This document shows positions 1 to 9,700 of a stretch of 64,000 nt of DNA, piece after piece. The DNA is taken from assembly GCA_033032175.1 (NCBI GenBank), contig JAVKPJ010000048.1, forward strand, positions 34,272 through 98,271, written 5' to 3'. Source of the DNA: Saturnia japonica (taxonomy: Eukaryota > Arthropoda > Insecta > Lepidoptera > Saturniidae). The translations under genes and the position numbers were made by a program. A model generated the notes under the pieces. It did no database searches. It worked only from the letters and a program-made list of their open reading frames with translations, and had not been told where the DNA came from. Within the stretch, counting starts at the first letter, position 1, and every line of letters begins with the position of its first letter.

Positions 1-269
1 TCTGGGGGGCATTCCCCAGCACGTGCAACGGCGGCAATTAGCTTCTCCACTGTAACGGAGTCATCTAGGCCCGAGATGCGCACGTCTGCACACCTCATAG
101 GCCTGGTCACCCGAATGTCATCAGCTGGAAAGGACGCCCTAATTTTTTCTGCAAGGGCGTCTGCTTGCGGACCACTCGTTGCACCTGGAACCTCTAAGAG
201 GGCAGCCCCTGTTGCTGCCCTTCTATAGTTGACGCCCTCAATGCCTAGAGCGCCCAGGTCGACTTGCTC
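1..269 (-). pseudogene. E1: ORF1 (Gag-like) fragment, cut by window edge
   Basis: This stretch is almost the same as 10350-10618 inside the ORF1 of element E4 and 64000 ends in the same gene. It covers the conserved core of ORF1 between the central Gag domain and the zinc knuckles. The homology stops abruptly at 269, where the sequence switches to the C-terminal part of an unrelated ORF2 (E2). There is no poly(T), no telomere repeat and no element end at the switch, so this is a rearrangement junction rather than an insertion. The rest of the element lies outside the window. Confidence 0.85.
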
Positions 270-3129
270 ACCACACTCGGCAGCGAGAGGTCCCCTCCAA
301 CGACTGCGGCCAGAGTGCGGCGCTGCTCCTCCCCACGCAGCACACTCACCAAGAGTGTGCTGCGCCGTATCCTCTGCAGCCCCGCACTCATGGCACACAG
401 GCGAGGGCTCCCTCCTGGCTATCTTGTGCAGGTACCATCCGAAGCATCCATGTCCGGACAGTACCTGCACAAGCCTAAATGCAGGGAGCCCTGCTCCCTG
501 GAACACCACATCCGGAGGACCGGACGGACAGCGTCAATGGAGTAGCGCCCATATCGCGCGTCCGCCAGGTCCTCCTCCCACCTCCTCAGCACATCCTCGC
601 GGACATCCCTCCGCACGGCTTCAACTTCTTCGGGAGCCGGAGGCTCTCCTGACGCCTTCCTCGCCGCCATGAATCTATACACGGCGGCGAGCACCTCCGC
701 CTCCAGCTCCCACGGCGGGGAGCCGGCGAGCACACAGGCCGCCCCCGCGGACACCGATCGGTATCCACGAACTACTCTCAGCGCCACGACACGCTGCGCA
801 GCACGCAGCACGCGTCTGTTCGTGGCGCTGAGGGCATCCACCCAGATCGGTGCCCCGTAGACGGCCATGCTCCGCACGACCCCCGCGAACAGCCGGCGAC
901 AGCTCGCGCCCGGCGGTCCCCCGAGTTCGGGAGGAGCCTACCGAGAGCTGCCGCCGCTCCCACAATGCGCGGTCCGAGCCCCTTAAATGGGGCTCGAACC
1001 GCCAACGCCCGTCCAGGACGAGGCCCAGATATTTCATCTGGGCCCCGACCCGGACCCTCGCCCCTTCTACATATATGTGGGCCCCAGGGGGCGGCCCACA
1101 CCGAGGTCCATGAAAAAGAAGTGCCTCGTCTTCTCCGCCGCCACCCTAAGACCCAACGCTTTGATGCGCCTGACCACGAGGGCCGTACCTTCCGTGGCCA
1201 GGCGCGCCACCTCAACATAACTCCCCCCCCGGGCTACGACCAAGGTGTCGTCCGCGTAGCAGAGTATGCGGACTCCCTCCGGAAGTGCTACGCGGAGCAC
1301 CCAGTCGTAGCCCATGTTCCACAGGAGCGGTCCCAACACCGACCCCTGTGGAACACCACACCCAACGCGGCGCCGGCCACAATCCCCCGTCCGCCGCGAA
1401 GACGACCTCCCTCTCTTGGAGGTAGTCCTCCAACAGCCGCCGCAGGTACGAGGGCACACCGAAAAACCGGAGTGCCTCCCGAATAACGTTGTGCGGCAGA
1501 CTGTTGAAGGCGTTGGCGATGTCGATTGACACCGCCAACAGCCTACCTCCCTCCCGGTCGCCTCCTCGGACCACGCCTTCAGGGTGGAGAGGGCGTCCAA
1601 AGTGGAGCGCCCTCTCCGGAAACCGAACTGCCAGTCCGATAGGACCGGCCCCACCTCCTCCATGTGCCGGATGACACGGGAGGCTATTATTCTCTCCAGC
1701 ATTTTCGCCGTGTCATCCAGCAGCACCAGGGGCCGGTATGAGGACGGGCAGTCCGGAGGGCGACCCTCCTTCGGCAACAGGCAGAGTCGCCCCACCTTCC
1801 AGAGCTTCGGGAACCGTCCGACCAGCAAACAGCGGTCGAACAGCTCCCGAAGCTCTCCCCCCATGTGTCCCAGCGCCACTCCTATAACTGGACCGGTACC
1901 CCGTCCGTTGGACATGGGAGGTGGGAGGAGCACCGGAGGTCGGGCAGCAATGTGGCCACGACCCTCCCTAGGACCTCTGGATCGATTGTTTCCGTAAAGG
2001 GGGCGTCTGCCCCCGGAACTTTCTCCTAACCATACGGTAAGGGCGCCCCCACGGATCCCGATCCAGGGTCCCAAGGAGCTCCTCCCATTTCTCGTCCTTG
2101 GCCCGGCCTATGGCTGCCTGCAGGGAATTACGGCATTCCCTGTAGGCAGCAAGCAACCGGCCCTCCTCGCCGTTCTGCTGAACTCGCGCCCGGCGGCAGC
2201 GTTGCAGCTGCCGCCGCGCCGCGGAGCAGGCCGCCCGGAGATCGGCAATCTCCGGGGACCACCAATACACCGCCCGTCTGTTTTGCGGGCGGTTATTACC
2301 CCGCGGCATCGACGCGTCGCAGACCGCCGTAAGGGCCCTACGGAAACGGTCCGCGATCGCGTCGATATCTTCACTCGCCGGAGCCGGCGCTCGCCAGCTC
2401 TGCACAATGGCCGCCTCCTCCGCCACCTCTCGGTCGAGGCGGCCAAGAACCCAACTGGGGAACGCCGACCCCCCACGACTACGACGCACCAGCTCCCCCA
2501 GGGAGGTGGAGACCTCAAACCGAATGTAGCGGTGATCAGAAAAGGTCTCCACCTCCTCCAGAACCCTCCAGTTCTCCACACGGCGCGCGACAGACGGCGT
2601 GGCAAATGAGACGTCAACCACGGACCCTCCGTTCTGCCGCACGCACGTGTGGACATATCCTCTGTTGAGGAGGGACAGCCCCATCTGGACTGTCCACTCC
2701 TCTACTGCCTCCCCCCGGGGGTCCGTGGCAGCCGCTCCCCATGCCTGCGACTTGGCGTTAAGGTCGCCAAGCAGGACAATAGGGAGCGGTGCTAGCCGCC
2801 TAACCGCCGCCCCCAGGGAGTCGAGAAACACCTCGAACTCCTTAGGGGCCGGTTTGGGGAGAAATAGACTCCGACAAATCCGAATCCTCCCCAGGCGGCC
2901 GCCACAAACCCCGACCCCTCTCCTTAATTGAAAGGGGAGACCCGGTACTGTGTATTGCCACGGAGCCGTCCAGATCACCTGCCCAGTAAGGTTGGGCAGG
3001 GACGCAGTACGGCTCCGCAGCCACCCCGACACTAATGTTCCACTCCGCCACTGACTGCACAAATAAGTCTTGTGCAGTGGCGGAGTGGTTCAGATTCGAC
3101 TGGAGGTAGTTAGTATGGTTCTGCTGCAT
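270..3129 (-). pseudogene. E2 ORF2 (endonuclease-reverse transcriptase), frameshifted and truncated
   Basis: Starts at the ATG at 3129 and reads in at least five frames. Recognisable parts in order: an N-terminal LQSNLNHSATAQDL of the APE endonuclease, GDLNAKSQAWG (endonuclease), SDHRYIRFEV (endonuclease end), FGFRRGRSTLDAL, VPQGSVLGPLLWN and CYADDTLVVARG (reverse transcriptase, the last near 1240). A short piece around the APGPDG motif expected just before the RT fingers seems deleted near 1900-1930. The C-terminal zinc finger region is entered and then lost at 270. Not functional. Weak selection on the frame suggests it has been inactive for some time. Confidence 0.85.
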
Positions 3130-3157
3130 TACTGAGCCATACTAACTACCCCCGACC

Positions 3158-4989
3158 TCAGTCCTCCTCGTCGCGCTCCGAGGTCCCCTTATTACTGGTG
3201 AGGGGCCTGCAGCTGGCCCCTCCCATGTAATGATCAGCCGGCTTACCGTCGGCGGCACATGCGGCGCAGTGCAACTTTGGTGATGCGCAATTAGTCGCCG
3301 CATGGCCCGAATCTCCGCACCTGAAGCACAGGTTGCCCCAGTTTACCGTACCAGGCAGGTTGGGCTGGTGTGGCCCAGGCCCATGCATTTGAAGCAACGC
3401 ATGGGCTTTTCTGCTAGTGGCAGTATACGGGCCGCACTCCACCCAACCAGTAGCCGCCCTGCCTCAGCCAGCTTCTTGTACCCCTCCACTGGAGTGACAC
3501 GAATGCCACTCCCCTCCCCGCTCGTTCCGGATGGAGCCAACCTTTATATAGTCTGGCTCACATCCAGTCGCCTTTGTTAAAGCTTCCCTAAGCTCCGCCT
3601 TATCTACCGATACATCCAATCCGATGATCCGAAGCTCCGCCCTTTTGACTGGCCTGGACACCACTGCCACGCCAGCCAGCGCGGTCTGCAGTTGTGTAGC
3701 CAGGCCAGCCGCCTTGCTTTCACCATCGGGGCCGTTGATCTCAATGATCTTGGCCCCCGTGGCCGTCGTGCGGAGCCTCGGATCACTGATCCCCAACTCT
3801 GCCAGCTTAACACTCTCCCGTGCCTTGAGTACTGCCGCCGCATAGGTTTCCCCCCTAAGCACCGCCTCAGGCTGCAGCGTGATGATCACTGCAGCCGAGC
3901 GCGGCACGGAGGGCATTTTCGGCCCAGCCTTTTTAGGCTCCAATCTTTTCTTGGGCGCAGAGAGCAGCTGGCACTGCTGGCGCCTTCGCCTTCTCGGACG
4001 CCGGACCACTGTGGTCCAGGTCTCCTCACCTGCCTCTGGTGGGCTTGGGAGGCCGCCCGGGAAACAGGCGCTCCCGGAAGAGAAGCCCACTCTACCCCAA
4101 GCGGAGCAACCGGGGCGGATGGCGGAGCCACTCCCTCCGACCTGGCCCGAGATACGGACCGGGGCCTCTTGCCCTTTCCCGACACCACCCACCACACTAG
4201 GGCCGGCACGAAGGGTTGACCCAGGTCCAGTTGTAGGCCCCAGTTTCTTCCCGGCAGCTTCAGGCCTTTTATCACCCGCGAGAGGTGGGCGAATTATCTT
4301 CTTGGGCAGGAGCCGCCCATCAACCTCCAGACTGTCGAATCGCGCGTCAATTACGCTTCCGACAGTGGTGCGGATGGACAGCTCCAGTCTGCCCACCATC
4401 TCCTCCAGCACCTTTTCCCAACCGTGAGGGGGCGCCTCTGGCTGAGCCGGCCGCGGTGGCGGGGTGGGGGAGGAGGCATGACCTTCCTCTCACCTGCCTC
4501 CCTGCGCCATGCAAGGACTTCCTCCTTGAGGTCCTTCACTTGCTGCCGAAGGACCTTAGACTCACGGCCCAAGCGGGCCGTCTCTTCATTTGAGGTGCGC
4601 TGCAGGAGCTCCTCCACCACCTCCTTCAAGGATTTGGCCGCCTCCTTAAGGGACTTGATACAAGTCCCTTTCAAGTTTCCCGAAATTCGACAAACTTCCA
4701 GGATGGCGGCCACTTCTTTCTCTGATCGGGCTCTTAGAGTCCCAGCATCGAGCTCATCTACACTGGTTGACCCCTCCCCATCATCCTTACCGCCAATGAA
4801 GACTACCTCTTCATCTTCCGAGGCCCCGTCGCCACCCCCGTCCTTTAGAAAGGAGCTAACTATGCCCTTTTTTGCCCAAACGGAGCGTTCTACGCTTTTC
4901 GAGCGTCCTAGTCCGCGAACTGCCCCCCTTCTGGCGGTTCCGCGCTTCGGAGCCTGGACTCCATCTCTCTCCGCTTCCAACGACGCCAT
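3158..4989 (-). pseudogene. E2 ORF1 (Gag-like RNA-binding protein), frameshifted
   Basis: Best start is the ATG at 4989, ahead of an acidic N-terminal region and the family motif NLKGTCIKSLKEAAKSL. A coiled-coil-like segment follows (about 4600-4480), then the core PRSAAVIITLQPEA, RAELRIIGLD, and three zinc knuckles: CFKCMGLGHTSPTC, CFRCGDSGHAATNC and HCAACAADGKPADH. The frame changes near 4380 and twice between 3440 and 3540, so the gene is broken. It ends in TGA at 3160-3158, with about 28 bases before the ORF2 ATG. Product would coat the element RNA. Sequence is closer to ORF1 of E6-E8 than to E4 or E9. Confidence 0.8.
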
Positions 4990-5445
4990 GGTAGACCCGA
5001 AGGGCGCTTCCCCAGCCTTCCAGACACCTCCGTATCACCCCTGGACGCCATGGGGAAGCTTTTCGCAACCGATGACGAAAACGTCGTCAAGGTACGAAGG
5101 TTTTTTACCTCCTGCCCATCAGTGAGCAAAGAATCTGCCAGTTTAAAACTGTCAGGGTAGAGGGAGTAAGGTTCTACCCTACCACTGCAGAAAAAATCCG
5201 AAAAACAAAAACCAGTCCACACGAAAAATCAAAATCCACAAAAAATTAAAGCCGAAAGTCGTAAACGGAAAAAACGCAATCAAATCCAAATGAGAAGCCG
5301 AGTCGTAAGTTTTTTCCACAAATCAAGATACGAGTAGCAATCCGCACAACAAACAAGAAGAAACAAGTCAGTAGCACCTAAGCCGGCCGAGATATTGACT
5401 TTCATAGGAACACCGACACACCCGAACCTACGAAAATCATACCTC

Positions 5446-5454
5446 AACCTAACC
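5446..5454 (-). repeat. Telomere repeat remnant between E2 and E3
   Basis: AACCTAACC on the + strand, i.e. GGTTAGGTT on the element sense strand, about two TTAGG units. It sits between the 5' end of E2 and the poly(A) of E3. Most junctions in the window keep the same phase: poly(A), then GGTTA, and TT before the next GGGG 5' end. Confidence 0.95.
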
Positions 5455-5482
5455 TTTTTTTTTTTTTTTTTTTTTTTTTTTA

Positions 5483-5569
5483 GTTTGGGAAAAACCCATC
5501 ATGGGTACCAGCCCGCCGCGGAGGACAGCAGACTGGTTATGTGGGACTGTACCCACTAAAAACCCAAAC
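5483..5569 (-). other. 3'-terminal RNA fold of E3
   Basis: Closing stem GTTTGGG/CCCAAAC directly next to the poly(T), a middle stem ACCAG/CTGGT, and a small hairpin GTGGG-ACTGTA-CCCAC. Compare alpha, beta and Gag-only elements, which keep the same layout with other stem sequences. Likely the site read by the ORF2 reverse transcriptase. Seen in sequence; role inferred from R1/R2-type elements that recognise their own 3' UTR. Confidence 0.8.
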
Positions 5570-5719
5570 ATCGCCTCCGGAGCGCTTGGCGTCGGGAGCA
5601 CGGAATCGCTTGCGCATTACTTCTGTGCCCACCGACAAGCGCTGCCCCCCCGAAGAGAGGCTCTCCCCACTGGGACGCCCATCACCGACCGCAGCCCCAG
5701 CCTCCGTTCAATTTTTTCA

Positions 5720-5951
5720 CGAGGTTTTTTCCTCGGTGATTTTTTAAGGAGGTTTTCTTCCTCCGGGTTCAGGCCCACACGTCCACCAGAACCCGAGCCT
5801 GGTGATTTTTTAACGAGGTTGTCTTCCTCGGTGATTTTTTAACGAGGTTTTCTTCCTCCAGGCTCCGGCCCCGCAAGACCAGAACCTCGCCCTTGTGATT
5901 TTTTAAAGAGGTTTTCTTCCTCTCAATTTTTTAGCGAGGTTTTCTTCCTCA
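5720..5951 (-). other. Six-copy short hairpin array in E3
   Basis: Hairpins at 5720-5735, 5748-5764, 5814-5830, 5843-5859, 5907-5923 and 5935-5951. On the sense strand each is GAGG-AAGAAAA-CCTC or a close variant, next to an A6 run. The pair flanking the 4-bp stem changes in step in several copies (C/G, G/C, A/T on the + strand). One copy of the same hairpin is present in the leaders of E4, E9, E11, E12 and E13. Function unknown. Confidence 0.75.
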
Positions 5952-5952
5952 C

Positions 5953-6119
5953 GGTCGCAGAGGATAGGGAGAGCGGCACAACGAAACACCGACACGCCTC
6001 TTCCCCTGCGACCCCACCGCGTCCGCCATCTTTTAGCGACGGTGGCGACCCCGTCGAGGCCGCGGAAGGTAGGGTGAGCGGCACAACGAAACACCGACAC
6101 ATCTCTCCCGCCGCGGCCT
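5953..6119 (-). other. Two large hairpins with one loop sequence and different stems (E3)
   Basis: The first is closed by GGTCGCAG/CTGCGACC (5953-6013), the second by AGGCCGCGG/CCGCGGCCT (6057-6119). Both contain GCGGCACAACGAAACACCGA in the loop half. A smaller hairpin CGACGG/CCGTCG lies between them. Constant loop with changed but paired stems suggests a protein-bound RNA motif. Confidence 0.7.
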
Positions 6120-6349
6120 GTCTCCTTCAGCTGCGGTGCCTCCCATACGACACCGCGGCTCGCCTCAGCGGCGGTGGCGCCCATACACCACCGCAACCTA
6201 CTGTTGGCCGCTTCGTCTGGGCTCTTATGCCCAAAGCCCTGACTAGCAGCCTCGCCTGTGGGTTCCTCTTGGCTTCACCGTGGGGGACCAAGCCACGGTT
6301 ACTAAGCCCCCCCGCCACGACAAGGCGGGAACCCTCCGGGGGGGACCTC

Positions 6350-6358
6350 AACCTAACC
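6350..6358 (-). repeat. Telomere repeat remnant between E3 and E4
   Basis: AACCTAACC, the same length and phase as at 5446-5454. Confidence 0.95.
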
Positions 6359-6380
6359 TTTTTTTTTTTTTTTTTTTTTA

Positions 6381-6465
6381 CGTGGGGAAATCCTGCATGT
6401 ATCCGCCTCCCGAGCCGGGCAGCTCGAGAGGGGTATGTCAGACTCTTACTGACTAAAACCCCACG
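6381..6465 (-). other. 3'-terminal RNA fold of E4 (alpha type)
   Basis: Closing stem CGTGGGG/CCCCACG, middle stem CGAGC/GCTCG, small hairpin GTCAG-ACTCTTA-CTGAC. Confidence 0.8.
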
Positions 6466-6707
6466 GTGTTCTCCACACACCAATGTGGCCGGGGAGCAGG
6501 AAATGCTGAAGCAATAACTTCTACTCAACCCGGCAGGTGTCAGCCCCTCATGAGGGGCCTCTTCCTTCGGTCTGAGGGGTCGGATGATTGGACACCCTCT
6601 GACGAACCGTCGAGGGGCGCAACGAACACCGATGCGCCTCGCCTCGGGCCTGTACATTAGCTGCAAGGGCGAAGGACGTGCCCGCGTCCAACGCCCGCAG
6701 GCCTTAT

Positions 6708-9700
6708 TTACGGCGGCTGTAGGTCATCCCTGACCCGTCGCCGCCGTACGGTTCGTCGACCGCGGGAGGGGAGCTGTGATGCCTGCTCTCTCTCCCTCTC
6801 CGCCGCCTCCTTAGTGAGCAGAACGTCCTCGCAGAATGAGGCGACGGAGTTCCATCCGGTCTCGCTCTCGACCATGGACTTCACAACAGTCGAGAGCGAG
6901 AGATCCAGGCCAATCACCGCGACGAGCTCGCAGCGTGGCGTTTCCCAGGCGGGACATTCTTCGAGGGTGTGCTGCGCGGTGTCCCTCGCACAGCCACAAT
7001 GGTGGCACCCTGCTGTCGGTTCCCGGCCTATACGACACAGGTAGCTCCCGAAACAGCCGTGTCCCGAGAGCACCTGCGTTAGCCGGAATGTCAGGGTGCC
7101 GTGCCGCCTGGTTAGCCATTCGGCCAATACGGGCCGAACGGCATCCACCGTTGCCACGCCCGAGCTCGGTCGCTCAAGTCGTCGGCGCCACTCGTCCACC
7201 ACTAGGACCTGGTGGAACTGTGACCTCAGCGCCTCAATTTCCCGAGGCGCGAGTCGTAAGCCTTGCTCCAACGCCTCCACGCGTCGAAGATATAGAGACG
7301 CGTGGGCTCTCGCCTCCAGGTCCCAGGGTGGGGATCCGGCTAGAAGGGAGGCCACCTCGAAAGAGATCGTGCGGTACCCACGTGTGGCCCTTATAGACAT
7401 CGCCCGCTGCGGTCTTCGCAATTGGGCAATGTTCGTGGCCGTCAGGCCGTACGCCCATACGGGTGCCCCGTACAAGGCCATAGACCGCACGATTCCTAGG
7501 TACAGCTTCCGGCAAGAGGAATTAGGCCCCCCCATGTTCGGCAGCAGTCGGGCTAACGCACCCGCTGCGCTCATGAGACGGGGAGCCAGTTGCCGGAAGT
7601 GCTCTTCGAAGGTCCATCGGCTGTCGAGGACGAGGCCGAGATACTTCATGGACGACTCGACACCGATGGACACGCCTCCCACGACAATCTGGGATCCTTG
7701 AGGCGGCGCATTCCGAGGCCCATGGAAGAACAGAGCCTCGGATTTACGCAGCGCCACCTCCAGCCCCAGTCGCCGGATCCTTCCAACGACTTGAGCGACA
7801 CACGCTGTCGCTAACATCATTGCGTCGCGGTGCGTCTTCCCCCGGGCTAACACCAGCGTGTCATCAGCGTAGCACACGACGCTAGCGCCTCGGAGGAGCG
7901 CACCGCGCAACACCCAGTCGTATCCGATGTTCCAGAGTAGGGGCCCTAACACTGACCCCTGGGGAACACCGGATACGACGTCTCGCCGACACATTCCACT
8001 CCGACCCGGGAAGACTACATACCTCTCGGAGAGGTACGCCCCGACTATGCGGCGGAGGTAGGACGGCACTCCGTGAAATCGGAGCGCCTCTGTAATTGTG
8101 GCCCAGGGCAAGGTGTTAAAGGCATTTGCGATGTCTAGAGACACCGCTATCACCACCTCGCCCCGAGCAATGGCCTCCTCCGCCAGACTCCTCACTTGCG
8201 CGATCGCGTCAATCGTGGAGCGCCCTCTGCGGAAACCGAACTGGTTCGCCGCCAAATCCGGCCCCACGTGCGTTAAATGGCCGACGAGGCGGTTTGCAAT
8301 CACTCTCTCGAAGAGTTTGCCCACCTCGTCGAGCAGCACAATGGGGCGGTACGCGGACGGTGAGTCCACCGGGCGCCCCGGCTTTTGGAGCAGGACTAGA
8401 CGGCCAGTTTTCCACTTCGACGGAAACCGGCCCTGCTCCAGACACACGCTGAGGAGTCCCAATAGTCGGGGCTCGAGGACCTCTTGGGCCAGGACCCACG
8501 CTCGACCAGGTAGGCCGTCGGGCCCTGGGGCGGTGTTTTTGGCCGCGAGGCGTTTCACCGCCGCCCTCAATTCTTCCCGGGTCACGTCGGGCACGTCGTC
8601 TCGGTCCACGTCGGGCTCGGCCGCGGGCGGAGCCATGTGGGGAGGTGAAAACTCCTCCCTGGAGGGAAACAGAGCGCTCACCACCTCCTCGAGGAACTCT
8701 GACTGGAGACTCTGGGTTACCGGTGGGGCCCATTGGCGAAGTTTGCCACGTACCATCCTGTACGGACGGCCCCACGGATCCCGATTGAGCGTCTCCAGGA
8801 ATTCCTCTCTGGCCAGAGCTTTTGCGCGCTCAATGGCCCGTCGGAGGGCGAGCTTAGCTGCTCTGTAACCCTCATGCAGCTCCGCCTCTCCGGGGCTTGC
8901 GACCTGCGAATGACGTCGTCTGCGCCTTATCCTGGTGTACTGGCGGCGCGCTGCTACGCAAAGTACACGCAGCTGCGCGATTTCAGCGTTCCACCAGTAC
9001 ACCTGGCGCTTAGCTGGACGACGCCCAACTCTCGGCATCGCCGCGTCACACATATGCGACACTGCGGCTCGCAGTCGCTCCGCCCCATCTTCGACATCGG
9101 CAGGCCTCTCGGGTGTTCCGTCCATCACCCAGGCTTGCACGATGGCGGCCTCGAGGAACACCTCGCAATCGAAACGTCCCAGAGCCCAACGTGGACTGTC
9201 CTCCTCAGGGCCTCTCGGGACCGTTCGTCCCGAGGTCTGGGCGGACACTTCGAACTGTATGTAAAGATGGTCCGAAAGTGTCTCTACCCCCTCCAGGACT
9301 CTCCAGTCCCGAACACGGCGTGCTATTGCAGGGCTTGCGAACGATATGTCCACTATGGATTCGCCCTGCGGTCGCACGCACGTGTTTATTGAGCCCCTGT
9401 TAAGGACGAGTAGGCCTGATGTTACGGCCCACTCTTCCAGCGCCTCACCCCTATTATCCGTGGATGGGGAACCCCAAGCCGTAGATTTGGCGTTGAAGTC
9501 CCCGAGGACTAGGACGGGGTGAGGGTGGCTGCCCGAGACGACAGTGCCCAACTCCACCAAAAGTGCCTCGAAGTCGGCGAGACTCCATCGAGGGGGTGCG
9601 TACACCCCCACCACCACAATGTCGCCGAGACGCGCCGCCACGTATCCCTGGCACTCCTTGATGTTAGCGAAGGGCGGGGAACCGGCGGCGGGTCGAGAAA

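Larger units (their letters stand above)
270..5445 (-). mobile_element. E2: decayed autonomous SART-like element, 3' end missing
   Basis: Reading the minus strand: a non-coding leader (about 5445-4990), a broken ORF1, a broken ORF2, then an abrupt stop at 270 inside ORF2 with no 3' UTR or poly(A). The 5' end abuts the telomere repeat at 5446. The leader is A-rich on the + strand around 5190-5300, and I see no HDV-like ribozyme in it, unlike E4 or E9. The ORF1 is closest to the Gag-only elements E6-E8 (shared CFKCMGLGHT knuckle and PRSAAV..TLQPEA core), so E2 looks like an autonomous relative of that family. Old copy with several frameshifts. Confidence 0.85.
5455..6349 (-). mobile_element. 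E3: short non-coding telomeric retroposon (about 0.9 kb)
   Basis: A 27-base poly(T) (5455-5481), about 870 bases without a credible gene, and a telomere repeat on both sides. A near-identical full copy is E5 (12562-13455) with the same two ends, so this is a unit that retroposes as a whole and not a truncated long element. Its 3' end carries the same fold as the coding families. The body is an array of hairpins: six short ones (5720-5951), two large ones (5953-6119) and more between 6120 and 6200. The 5' end reads GGTCCCCCCC on the sense strand and folds into hairpins (CCCGCC/GGCGGG, ACCGTGG/CCACGGT); I could not fit an HDV-like ribozyme there. It must borrow its enzymes. Confidence 0.85.

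Noticed and set aside
229..672. Plus-strand open frame of 147 codons at the left edge
   Set aside because: Antisense to the decayed ORF2 of E2 and crosses the 269/270 junction; composition-driven.
5711..5950. T6 plus GC hairpins in E3 read as bacterial-type terminators
   Set aside because: The T-run precedes the hairpin on the + strand and follows as A on the sense strand; the context is a eukaryotic retroelement.
5903..6196. 97-codon open frame in E3, also in E5 (13009-13302)
   Set aside because: The frame spans the repeated hairpins; the few differences between the copies mostly change amino acids, and no family is recognised. Better explained as structured non-coding RNA.
6270..6349. HDV-like ribozyme at the 5' end of the non-coding element
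   Set aside because: Hairpins CCCGCC/GGCGGG and ACCGTGG/CCACGGT are present, but no P1/P2 nesting, no GGGCAAC and no C-N-R-A could be placed.
8098..8868. Long plus-strand open frame opposite E4 ORF2 (and its match at 34670-35440 opposite E11)
   Set aside because: It lies wholly antisense to the conserved RT and endonuclease coding region and repeats wherever that region is GC-rich. No domain, no own start context.
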